Source: Pseudodesulfovibrio sp.
GTDB taxonomy: Bacteria; Desulfobacterota; Desulfovibrionia; Desulfovibrionales; Desulfovibrionaceae
Length of the DNA stretch: 21,024 nucleotides
Direction of reading: 5' to 3'
Assembly (NCBI GenBank): GCA_022712815.1
Contig: JAFLJW010000214.1
Location: 1 to 21,024, forward strand
The notes below the pieces were generated by a model, which saw only the letters and a program-made list of their open reading frames with translations, searched no databases and was not told the origin of the DNA. Positions within the stretch are counted from its first letter, which is position 1. Each line of letters begins with the position of its first letter. The position numbers were made by a program, and so were the translations under genes. Shown here one piece after another: positions 14,409-21,024 of this stretch.

Positions 14409-15293
14409 GTGAGAAAGCCTAAGAAGATCGCCATTGTGATCGTGGTCGGACTCTTCGTGTACTTAAGCATGTACTCGTGGAACCTGCGCACCGGGCATTT
14501 GGACGCACTTTCCAGCTACACTGGACTCGATATTTCCGGCCTCATCCTTCGTCCTGGCTTCTGGGCGAAGGATAAGGCCGTCGATTTCTGGGATCGCTAT
14601 ATATTCCTCGTCGGCCTCAAGCAGGAGAATGACATATTGCGTGAGCGGGTCGTCGAGTTGAGACAGGCCAACATGCTCATGAGCGAGGGAGTTCGCTCTG
14701 CTGAACGACTGGGCCGACTGCTTGATTTCACACCTCCGCCCAAGTGGAAATTTTCCGGCGCACGCGTCATTGCGCACCGCATGGGGCCAGCTGGTTCGCT
14801 GGACACCCTGACTGTGGACAAGGGAAGTTCTTCGGGCGTTGAAAACGACATGCCCGTGGTCAGTCTGGATGGTGTTGTGGGACGGGTTCTCCGGACCGGG
14901 GCCACAGCCTCATCCATTTTGCTCCTGACTGATTCCAACAGCCGTATCGCCGTCCTTGGCGACCAGAACCGCTCTCCGGGCATGTTGTCCGGTCAGGGGT
15001 ATGGCGAGCTGCTTGAAGTACGTTACGTCAATCTGAATGCGGTCATTGATCCGGGTGAGTTGCTGCTGTCGTCCGGGCTGTCAGGCATTTATCCCAAGGG
15101 GTTGCCACTGGCCCGTGTGGTCAGGGTTCAGCGGTCGGATATTTCCTTGTTTCTCACGGTCCTGGCCGAGCCTCTGGTGGATGTGGCCGGGCTGGAGGAA
15201 GTCCTGTTGCTCAAGCGTGATGCAGGACCGTTTTCGGACCGACCTGAAGAGGTCCCTGCTGGCGAGGAGGCCGAAGCCAGTGTCGCCCAATAG
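14409..15293 (+). CDS. mreC: Rod shape-determining protein MreC
   Basis: A 294-residue periplasmic elongasome scaffold. Residues 1-6 are basic and cytoplasmic, about 7-23 form the membrane anchor, and about 65-105 are a heptad-like coiled coil used for dimerisation. The remainder is the double beta-barrel domain, with a GSLDTLTVDKGSSSGV segment near 136-151 and VVGRVL at about 163. The start codon is GTG (14409); no strong ribosome site is visible. The acidic C-terminus (after residue 270) is outside the conserved domain. It overlaps the mreD start by 14 nt. Confidence 0.93.
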   Translation: MRKPKKIAIVIVVGLFVYLSMYSWNLRTGHLDALSSYTGLDISGLILRPGFWAKDKAVDFWDRYIFLVGLKQENDILRERVVELRQANMLMSEGVRSAERLGRLLDFTPPPKWKFSGARVIAHRMGPAGSLDTLTVDKGSSSGVENDMPVVSLDGVVGRVLRTGATASSILLLTDSNSRIAVLGDQNRSPGMLSGQGYGELLEVRYVNLNAVIDPGELLLSSGLSGIYPKGLPLARVVRVQRSDISLFLTVLAEPLVDVAGLEEVLLLKRDAGPFSDRPEEVPAGEEAEASVAQ

Positions 15294-15762
15294 TATTCTC
15301 GCCATCACGTGGTGGGCCGCTTATACCGTTCTCGGCGTCTGGGCGCAGAGGATTGTTCCGGGTGTGGATATCCTCGCACCCGGCATCATATTGTCCATGC
15401 AGGAAGAGACCGGACACCGCACGATCTGGCTGGCGATCATCTGGATATTATTGCTTGAAGGCATGGGCAATCTGCCGTTCGGCTATGGTCTGGCCTGGTA
15501 CGGCTTGCTGGCGATGTTTTATATTGTTGGTCGCTGGCTGTTCGAGGCTAGGTCCATTTTGTTCATGGTGCTGCTTGGTGTCGGGCTGGGTGTGCTGCAT
15601 CCCCTTCTGGTCTACAGCCTGTCCTCCCTTGGCAATCTGAACGTTCCCATCCAGCCCCTCATTTTGGAAGGGGCGGTCCAGGCCATTGTTTTCCCCATTG
15701 TCTGGCTGACAGCAGACCAACTTTTTCCAAAGAGGCTGAGGCAGGATGTCAAATTTTTATGA
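15280..15762 (+). CDS. mreD: Rod shape-determining protein MreD
   Basis: A 160-residue inner-membrane protein with five to six hydrophobic helices, matching MreD in length and position. I chose the GTG at 15280 because GAGGAGG (15264-15270) lies 9 nt upstream and the membrane segments begin right after. The reading frame continues far upstream only as an overlap with mreC. It overlaps mreC by 14 nt and mrdA by 17 nt, so the genes are tightly coupled. MreD sequence is poorly conserved; the call relies on topology and context. Confidence 0.88.
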   Translation: MSPNSILAITWWAAYTVLGVWAQRIVPGVDILAPGIILSMQEETGHRTIWLAIIWILLLEGMGNLPFGYGLAWYGLLAMFYIVGRWLFEARSILFMVLLGVGLGVLHPLLVYSLSSLGNLNVPIQPLILEGAVQAIVFPIVWLTADQLFPKRLRQDVKFL

Positions 15763-17620
15763 CAACGCGAATCAGCAGCCGCCACGTGCCGGACTGCTCC
15801 TTTTACAGGCTTTGATTCTGGGAGTGTTCTGCCTGTTTGCCGTCCGTCTTTGGTATCTTCAGATTCACCGTGGCGAGGAGTACGCCCTCAAGGCGAAGGA
15901 AAACCAGCTTCGTCAGGAGTCTATTTTTTCCCCGCGTGGCCTGATCCGCGACCGCAACGGCGACCTGCTGGCCGTGAACGAGCCTGCCTACGCCCTTGGC
16001 CTTGTCCGTGAGGATTGCCCGGACATCGACAAAACCCTGCATCAGGTCGCCATGTGGACCGGCGAGGATTTCGATAAACTCAAAACGCTGTACACCAGAA
16101 ACCGCAAGCGGGTGAAACAGTTCGAGCCGCTCATTCTCATTCCGGATTTGTCTTTTGCCCAACTCGCTCTCATTGATGCCAACAAACTCAGGTGGCCCGG
16201 ACTGGAGATTCAGGTCCGTCCGCGTCGCCAGTACCGGTATGGTATGCTTTTGGCCCATGTGCTCGGCTATGTGGCCGAGGCCAGCGAAGAGGAAATGAGG
16301 AAGCAGCCGGAACTGGCCCTTGGCGACTATGTGGGCAAGCAGGGTATCGAGTTCATGCTGGAATCCCGCATGCGCGGCGCCAAGGGATTGAGTCAGTTTG
16401 AAGTGGACGTCAATGGGCGCAGGTTGCAGGAGCGTATTCTCAAACACCCTCGGGCCGGACATGAGATATCCCTGTCCATTGATCTGGGTTTGCAGAAACT
16501 CGCAATGGACTGGCTTTCCGAGGAAGCTGGCGGCGTGGCGGTCATGGATGCCGATACGGGCCAGCTCTGGGCCCTGGCCTCGGCTCCGTCCTATAATTCC
16601 AACGATTTTTCTTCCGGCCTGTCGGCTGAGCAATGGGCCGCGCTCAGGGATGACCCGCTGCATCCCATGCAGAATCGTGTCATCCAATCCGTCTATCCGC
16701 CCGGATCGGTGTTCAAGCCGGTCATTGCCGCTGCTGGCCTGCACTATGACATGCTTGATCCGAATGAAACCGTGCATTGCTCCGGGCAGATCAGACTTGG
16801 TCGTCGGGTTTTCCGCTGTTGGAAAAAGGGCGGCCATGGTGCGGTCAATCTGGAAAAAGCGTTGGTTGAGTCCTGCGATGTCTATTTTTACAAGCTGGGC
16901 AAGAAGCTCACCGTGGATCGTATGAGCGAATTTGCCCGGGCTGTTGGTTTCGGCAAGCTGACCGGCATCCGCCTGCCCCACGAAAAAGCGGGCAACATGC
17001 CCACTCGTAAATGGAAGCGCAAACGGTTCGGCGAAGGCTGGCAAGGTGGCGACAACCTGAACATGGCTATAGGTCAGGGGTATACGCTGGTAACGCCGCT
17101 TCAGGTCGCCAGATTTTTTGCCGGAGTCCAGAACGGAGGCGAACTCCTCAAGCCGCTGCTGGTAAAAGGTGAAAAGACCGTGGTTCAGGGAGAGATTCCC
17201 CTGAATGAAGAACAGCTCGGGCTGATCAAACACGCCCTGATTCAAACCGTTGACAATAGCCACGGCACCTGCCGCAGGCTCAGGACCAAGGGCGTCATCG
17301 TGGGCGGCAAGACCGGCACGGCTCAGGTGGTGCGCCTGACAGACGAGCTGAAAAAACTCAAGGATGACCAGATTCCCTACAAATTCCGTGATCATGGCTG
17401 GATGGCCGCCATTGCCGAAAAGGATGGGCGCAGGTTCGCCATAGCGGTTCTGGTGGAGCACGGACTGCATGGTGGGTCCGGGGCCGGTCCTGTGGTCAAG
17501 GCCGTCATCGATTATCTTTTTCTGGGCAAGGTACGCCTGAAGCCGGAGGCCAAAAAGGCCAAAGCCAGAGCGGTTCGCCTCTTGTCCCTGAACGCCACCG
17601 GAGGGTCCAATGCCAATTGA
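15746..17620 (+). CDS. mrdA: Penicillin-binding protein 2 (elongation transpeptidase)
   Basis: A 624-residue monofunctional class B transpeptidase that crosslinks peptidoglycan in the side wall, working with RodA. One N-terminal membrane anchor is at about 16-38 and a PBP dimer domain precedes the transpeptidase domain. Active-site motifs are SVFK (nucleophile Ser321), SCD at 376-378 in place of the generic SxN, as is usual for PBP2, and KTGTAQ at 522-527. Length is normal. The basic C-terminal tail (about 590-610) is not conserved. It overlaps mreD by 17 nt and rodA by 11 nt. Confidence 0.95.
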   Translation: MSNFYDNANQQPPRAGLLLLQALILGVFCLFAVRLWYLQIHRGEEYALKAKENQLRQESIFSPRGLIRDRNGDLLAVNEPAYALGLVREDCPDIDKTLHQVAMWTGEDFDKLKTLYTRNRKRVKQFEPLILIPDLSFAQLALIDANKLRWPGLEIQVRPRRQYRYGMLLAHVLGYVAEASEEEMRKQPELALGDYVGKQGIEFMLESRMRGAKGLSQFEVDVNGRRLQERILKHPRAGHEISLSIDLGLQKLAMDWLSEEAGGVAVMDADTGQLWALASAPSYNSNDFSSGLSAEQWAALRDDPLHPMQNRVIQSVYPPGSVFKPVIAAAGLHYDMLDPNETVHCSGQIRLGRRVFRCWKKGGHGAVNLEKALVESCDVYFYKLGKKLTVDRMSEFARAVGFGKLTGIRLPHEKAGNMPTRKWKRKRFGEGWQGGDNLNMAIGQGYTLVTPLQVARFFAGVQNGGELLKPLLVKGEKTVVQGEIPLNEEQLGLIKHALIQTVDNSHGTCRRLRTKGVIVGGKTGTAQVVRLTDELKKLKDDQIPYKFRDHGWMAAIAEKDGRRFAIAVLVEHGLHGGSGAGPVVKAVIDYLFLGKVRLKPEAKKAKARAVRLLSLNATGGSNAN

Positions 17621-18722
17621 TCGCAGGCTGTTGTTCTACATCAACTGGCCGCTTTTCGGGCTGGCCGTCATCCTGTTTTTGCTCGGAGTGCTCAATCTCT
17701 ATTCCGCCAGCGGATACAGGCTGGAGGGAGGCATGAGCGTGGCCCCGTATTACCACAGGCAGCTTTTGTGGGGGCTGATGGGGCTGTTCGGCATGGTCGC
17801 TTTCATGTTTTTCGATTACCGCCACCTCAAGACAATGGCCTGGCCGCTGTTTTGGGTCACGGTGATTCTTCTCGTGTCTGTTTTTTTCGCGGGCAAGACC
17901 ATTTACGGAGCGCGCCGTTGGCTTGATCTAGGCTTCATGAATTTCCAGCCATCCGAGCTTGCCAAGGTCGCCGTACTTATTGTCGGGGCGCGGATTTTGT
18001 CCAGGGAACGTGAGCCGCTGGACTTTCTCAGGCTGGGCTACGTACTCGGTGTGGGACTGATTCTGGCCGGATTGATCATCAGGCAGCCTGACCTTGGGTC
18101 CGGCCTTTCTATTATAATGATATTGGGCGGCATGATCCTGTTTCGCGGTGTCACGCCGCGTGTGTTCAAGACGGCCCTCGTGACAATTCCAGCACTTCTG
18201 CCCTTGTCGTGGTTCTTTTTGCATGGCTACCAGAAGCAACGGATCATGACTTTCATGGACCCCTCCACCGACCCTCTGGGGGCCGGATATCACATCATCC
18301 AGTCCGAGATTGCCATCGGCTCCGGCGGATTCTGGGGCAAGGGGTTTTTGCAAGGCACCCAGTCCCAGCTTCGGTTCTTGCCCGAGCGGCACACCGACTT
18401 TGCCGTGGCTGTTTTCGGAGAGGAATGGGGGTTTGTGGGAACTATGTTACTTTTGTCACTATTTTGCGTTTTCCTGTATCAAATGGTGATTATAGCCCGC
18501 GATGCACGTGGTCTTTTCGGCAGCTATCTGGCTACCGGCGTGTTCTTCTATTTTTTCTGGCAAATCCTGATAAATACGGGTATGGTCCTCGGGTTAATGC
18601 CAGTGGTGGGCATACCTTTGCCGTTCATAAGCTATGGCGGAAGTGCCACCCTGGTAAATTTTTGCCTCGTCGGGCTTGTGCTAAATGTGTCAATGCGTCG
18701 GTTCTTGTTCAAGCAAGCCTGA
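17610..18722 (+). CDS. rodA: Peptidoglycan glycosyltransferase RodA (SEDS family)
   Basis: A 370-residue polytopic SEDS-family lipid II polymerase, partner of PBP2. About ten hydrophobic helices are visible. Conserved motifs are QPSELAK at 113-119, PERHTDF at 258-264 with the catalytic Asp263, and GIPLPFISYGGSA near the C-terminus. Length is normal. The start overlaps the end of mrdA by 11 nt, consistent with translational coupling of the two partners. Confidence 0.96.
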   Translation: MPIDRRLLFYINWPLFGLAVILFLLGVLNLYSASGYRLEGGMSVAPYYHRQLLWGLMGLFGMVAFMFFDYRHLKTMAWPLFWVTVILLVSVFFAGKTIYGARRWLDLGFMNFQPSELAKVAVLIVGARILSREREPLDFLRLGYVLGVGLILAGLIIRQPDLGSGLSIIMILGGMILFRGVTPRVFKTALVTIPALLPLSWFFLHGYQKQRIMTFMDPSTDPLGAGYHIIQSEIAIGSGGFWGKGFLQGTQSQLRFLPERHTDFAVAVFGEEWGFVGTMLLLSLFCVFLYQMVIIARDARGLFGSYLATGVFFYFFWQILINTGMVLGLMPVVGIPLPFISYGGSATLVNFCLVGLVLNVSMRRFLFKQA

Positions 18723-18777
18723 TGCATTGCCGCACGCCAGCCCTGTTTTCATAACCTGTTTGTAGGAGCACGTTTTC

Positions 18778-19146
18778 ATGGCGAGAGACGAAATCAATGC
18801 GTTTTTGGGGGCTGGGACCAATTATCAAGGAAAGCTGCACTTTCAGGGTGCGGTCCGTATAGACGGTAATTTCCAAGGTGAGGTCGTGTCCGATGGAACG
18901 CTGGTAGTCGGCCAGGAGGCCGTGGTGGAAGGGCAGATCAAGGTTGGTCAGCTCGTTCTTTCCGGCAACATCCAGGGCGAGGTCGAGGCAAAGAACAAAG
19001 TTGTCTTGCATAAGACGGCTCATTTACAAGGGAACATCAGAACACCTGTTCTGGTGGTTGAAGAAGGTGCGGTGCTTGAAGGGCAGCTCGTCATGGGCAG
19101 CCTTGATGCCGTAAGCCAGGAAACGTCAGAAGAAGACTCCAGCTAA
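18778..19146 (+). CDS. Bactofilin
   Basis: A 122-residue polymer-forming cytoskeletal protein. The central part (about 18-107) is a DUF583 beta-helix, visible as a repeating pattern of hydrophobic residues with GxxxGxV-like turns (for example FQGAVRIDGNFQGEV). The N-terminal segment MARDEINAFLGAG and the acidic C-terminal tail are typical disordered ends. Bactofilins scaffold cell-wall enzymes and curvature machinery; lying 55 nt after rodA, it probably belongs to the same envelope programme. TAGGAG precedes the start at somewhat long spacing. Confidence 0.93.
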   Translation: MARDEINAFLGAGTNYQGKLHFQGAVRIDGNFQGEVVSDGTLVVGQEAVVEGQIKVGQLVLSGNIQGEVEAKNKVVLHKTAHLQGNIRTPVLVVEEGAVLEGQLVMGSLDAVSQETSEEDSS

Positions 19147-19270
19147 CAGATTGTTGAAAAACGCACGATTGATGCGTTGCTTCAAAAGGTTCAAACCCTA
19201 ACGCACGGGAAGTGCGCGTCGGTGTTGAACTTTTTTAGCACCATTCACTCGCACGTTTTTACACAGTCTG
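19147..19270. repeat. 124-bp imperfect palindromic element with terminal inverted repeats
   Basis: The left end (19147-19163) matches the reverse complement of the right end (19254-19270) at 14 of 17 positions, consensus near CAGACTGTTGAAAAACG. The interior also pairs: GTTCAA (19189-19194) with TTGAAC (19225-19230), and CGCAC (19202-19206) with GTGCG (19212-19216). It starts at the first base after the bactofilin stop codon. No clear target duplication is visible. The shape suggests a MITE/REP-type element; this is inference. Confidence 0.5.
19184..19236 (+). terminator. Probable terminator of the mre-mrd-bactofilin genes
   Basis: The inner part of the palindromic element (arms 19184-19194 and 19225-19230, inner CGCAC/GTGCG stem) ends in six T (19231-19236). 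This looks like an intrinsic terminator 80-90 nt past the bactofilin stop. Confidence 0.45.
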
Positions 19271-19330
19271 AATGTGAGAATCTATTGATAGCCTGTTAAC
19301 TTTCGCAGGATGCTGCGACGCTGTTTTTGA

Positions 19331-19364
19331 GCGTGTGGGAGGGCAAAAAGCCTTTGACACACGC
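19331..19364. repeat. Stem-loop overlapping the presumed atpX promoter
   Basis: GCGTGTG (19331-19337) pairs with CACACGC (19358-19364), and AGGGC (19340-19344) with GCCTT (19350-19354) around a five-A loop. The right arm covers the TTGACA hexamer at 19354-19359. A smaller CGCAG-GATG-CTGCG hairpin lies just upstream (19304-19317). Confidence 0.55.
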
Positions 19365-19382
19365 CGTTAAATTGCGTAATTG
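19354..19382 (+). promoter_or_regulatory. Candidate promoter of the F1-side ATP synthase operon
   Basis: A perfect -35 hexamer TTGACA (19354-19359) is followed after 17 nt by TAATTG (19377-19382), a poor -10. It is the best sigma-70-like candidate before atpX, and it is followed by a Rex-like sequence. Confidence 0.35.
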
Positions 19383-19391
19383 GCAGTGACT

Positions 19392-19409
19392 TTGCGCCAA
19401 AATTCACAA
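19392..19409. promoter_or_regulatory. Candidate Rex operator before atpX
   Basis: TTGCGCC-AAAA-TTCACAA has a perfect right half-site and a 4-of-7 left half, 20-37 nt before the atpX start codon. Position just downstream of the candidate promoter would suit a repressor, but the left arm is weak. Confidence 0.35.
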
Positions 19410-19428
19410 CCTATCTGGGGGCAACGGT

Positions 19429-19851
19429 ATGGTAATACCTGACAAAACAATTTTTATCCAAGCAGCGAACTTCCTCATCACGATCTTCGTGTTGAATGTG
19501 CTGCTGATCAAACCTATCCGCGAGATCATTAGTAAACGCAAGGGTTTGATGGCTGATCAGCTGGAGAAAATCGAGGGTTTCAACAGCAACGCAGAGAGCA
19601 AGGTTTCCGATTACGAGAACCAGCTTTCCGTCGCTCGCAAAGAAGCCAACGACATCCGAACTGCGAAGAAAGACGAAGGCACTGTTGAAGAACAGCTGCT
19701 GATGTCTGTAGCAGGTGCGGATGCTTCCAGCACAATCCAGGCTGCTCGTGCTGAGATCAAAGCCGAGGTTAAGGATGCTATGGGTCAGCTGACCAAGGAC
19801 GTCGACAAATTCGCCGAAGCCGCCACGGGTAAGATCCTGGGCCAGGCCTAG
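19429..19851 (+). CDS. atpX: ATP synthase subunit b' (F0 stator)
   Basis: A 140-residue protein. The membrane helix is at about 8-27, followed by a charged, helical stalk; the N-terminal PDKTIFIQAANF segment is typical of b/b'-type subunits. Two different b-like genes in series (this and the next) mark a heterodimeric peripheral stalk. Unlike the next gene product it has no signal-peptide-like extension. CTGGGGGC lies before the ATG. It is the first gene of the F1-side operon. Confidence 0.88.
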   Translation: MVIPDKTIFIQAANFLITIFVLNVLLIKPIREIISKRKGLMADQLEKIEGFNSNAESKVSDYENQLSVARKEANDIRTAKKDEGTVEEQLLMSVAGADASSTIQAARAEIKAEVKDAMGQLTKDVDKFAEAATGKILGQA

Positions 19852-19873
19852 ACGAGGTAAGGAGGGTTTCATT

Positions 19874-20446
19874 TTGAAACGGGTGTATGTGTTTTTTGCG
19901 GTTATTTTAACCGCTCTGGCGATCTCAACGGTCGCCTTTGCCAGCGCGGACGGCAGTGTCTTCACGTCTGATAACGTGAAGGATTACGGCCTCCGTATCC
20001 TCAACTTCGCGATCTTCATTACCCTGCTTTATAAGCTCGGTGGTTCCAAGATCAAAGATTTCTTCGGTGGTCGTCGTGACGGAATCAAGCAAGAGCTTGA
20101 TGACTTGCAGACCCGCCAGGCCGAGGCCGAGAAGAAGCTGAAAGAAGTTGAAGCCAGCATCGCCAACATGGCGCAGGAAAAGCAGGCAATTCTCGAAGAA
20201 GCCAAACAGCAGGGTGAGGCTATTAAAGCGGCCATCGTTGCTAAGGGTCTTAAAGACTCTGAGGCTCTGAAAGAACAGGCTAAGCGTACTGCTTCCAACG
20301 AGGCACAGGCTGCCATCAATACCATCCGCGCCGAAATGGCCGACATGGTTGTTGCTGCTGCCGAGAAGATCGTTGCCGAGAAGCTGAGCGCTGACGACCA
20401 CGACAAGCTCGTGGATGACTATTTAACGAAGGTGGTGCTCAATTGA
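19874..20446 (+). CDS. atpF: ATP synthase subunit b (F0 stator)
   Basis: A 190-residue peripheral-stalk subunit. Residues 1-23 (basic start, hydrophobic core, ending AFA before S24) look like a signal peptide. The expected membrane helix follows at about 38-54, then a long, charged coiled coil. The start is TTG at 19874: a strong AAGGAGG (19859-19865) lies 8 nt before it, and there is no usable ATG until residue 104. The stop overlaps the next start (TTGA, 20443-20446). The N-terminal extension matches the one on subunit c (see findings). Confidence 0.92.
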   Translation: MKRVYVFFAVILTALAISTVAFASADGSVFTSDNVKDYGLRILNFAIFITLLYKLGGSKIKDFFGGRRDGIKQELDDLQTRQAEAEKKLKEVEASIANMAQEKQAILEEAKQQGEAIKAAIVAKGLKDSEALKEQAKRTASNEAQAAINTIRAEMADMVVAAAEKIVAEKLSADDHDKLVDDYLTKVVLN

Positions 20447-20994
20447 CCGGTAACGTAGTCTCCCGCCGCTACGCCAAAGCATTATTTGCTATTGGCGCCG
20501 GCAAGGGCGAGGCAGACCAAAAAACGTACGGCGAGCAGTTGATTGCTCTGAGTGAGTTGCTTTCGGGCGCTCCCGAGGCCATGGGTTTCTTCAAGAACCC
20601 CTCTTTCTCCGCTGAGGAGAAGAAGGCCGTTATCAATCAGCTCGTTGGCAAGCTTTCGGTAGACCCGATGGTAAAGAACTTCTGCGACCTGCTGGCCGAC
20701 AAAGGCCGCGTTGAGATGCTTCCTGCCATCGCTTCCGACTATAAGGCAATGATGGACGTCGTGAGCGGCGTTCTGTCTGGTGAACTCACCACGGTGAGTG
20801 AGCTTAATGAGGAAAGAAAGTCTGCAATCCAGGCCCAACTCGAGAAACAGGCCGGCAAAAAGCTGGAACTGGACTTCGCTACTGACAAGGAAATCCTTGG
20901 CGGTATCGTTCTCAAGATCGGGGACAAGGTGATGGACGCAAGCCTCAAGGCTCAGCTGCAGATTTTGAAGGAAAATATTAAAAGGGGTGAGTAG
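20443..20994 (+). CDS. atpH: ATP synthase F1 subunit delta
   Basis: A 183-residue protein linking the peripheral stalk to the top of F1. The N-terminal six-helix domain begins with SRRYAKALF (7-15), the family's best-conserved segment, and the C-terminal part has GGIVLKIGDKVMDASLKAQL (about 151-170). The start is TTG at 20443 with AAGGTGG 7 nt upstream, overlapping the atpF stop. It is followed by the atpA start after 4 nt. Confidence 0.95.
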   Translation: MTGNVVSRRYAKALFAIGAGKGEADQKTYGEQLIALSELLSGAPEAMGFFKNPSFSAEEKKAVINQLVGKLSVDPMVKNFCDLLADKGRVEMLPAIASDYKAMMDVVSGVLSGELTTVSELNEERKSAIQAQLEKQAGKKLELDFATDKEILGGIVLKIGDKVMDASLKAQLQILKENIKRGE

Positions 20995-20998
20995 GGCA

Positions 20999-21024
20999 AT
21001 GCAGATCAAAGCAGAAGAAATCAG
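20999..21024 (+). CDS. atpA: ATP synthase F1 subunit alpha, N-terminal fragment
   Basis: The ATG at 20999 opens a frame reading MQIKAEEIS up to the window end, the usual N-terminus of subunit alpha. Its position 4 nt after atpH and the preceding AAAGGGG-like ribosome site agree. The rest of the gene lies outside the window. Confidence 0.85.

Noticed and set aside
15803..17470. Long minus-strand open frame opposite mrdA
   Set aside because: Length comes from the codon bias of mrdA; no recognisable domain, and mrdA has all transpeptidase motifs.

Overview
This window reads as chromosomal core DNA of an anaerobic, Gram-negative sulfate-reducing bacterium of the Desulfovibrio/Pseudodesulfovibrio type. 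That is an inference from gene content: a Rex redox repressor next to a split F-type ATP synthase, separate b' and b subunits, a complete mreBCD-mrdA-rodA cluster, and a dehydratase-activase relative typical of anaerobes. I see no tRNA, rRNA, CRISPR array or intact insertion sequence.

Layout. At 1-1651 (+) are the 3' end of an acyl-CoA dehydratase activase-related gene and a PP-loop ATP-pyrophosphatase with extra cysteine clusters. The convergent spacer 1652-1878 is packed with stem-loops. Then come rex (-) and the F0 operon atpZ-atpI-atpB-atpE (-, 2630-4467). A second minus-strand cluster (4760-7513) encodes a TlpA-like lipoprotein, a GNAT/ArgA-like acetyltransferase, hpt and a zinc-ribbon/DUF3426 membrane protein. 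A queuosine-precursor transporter (-) is divergent from a plus-strand group: an RsmB-like rRNA methyltransferase, a glycosyltransferase and a TatD-family hydrolase. A minus-strand pair (radical SAM protein and an Ogt-type methyltransferase) follows. From 13274 onward everything is on the plus strand: mreB, mreC, mreD, mrdA (PBP2), rodA and a bactofilin (rod-shape/elongasome genes), then the start of the F1 operon (atpX, atpF, atpH and the first codons of atpA).

How it works together. The two halves of the ATP synthase lie about 15 kb apart and diverge. Rex-like operator sequences precede the F0 operon, rex itself and the F1-side operon. This suggests NADH/NAD+-controlled co-expression of the two halves. 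The F0 c and b subunits both carry signal-peptide-like N-termini ending in the same AFA-S junction.

The window is mostly ordinary housekeeping sequence. The least explained parts are intergenic: a 118-nt long imperfect palindrome beside rex, a 124-bp palindrome after the bactofilin gene, and a related short inverted motif between mreB and mreC. Coding-region oddities include a C9 tract in the glycosyltransferase gene, repeated DLF motifs in the acidic linker of the zinc-ribbon protein, a Cys-rich tail on the acetyltransferase, and the cysteine-rich PP-loop protein. I see no clear, wholly new multi-gene system.
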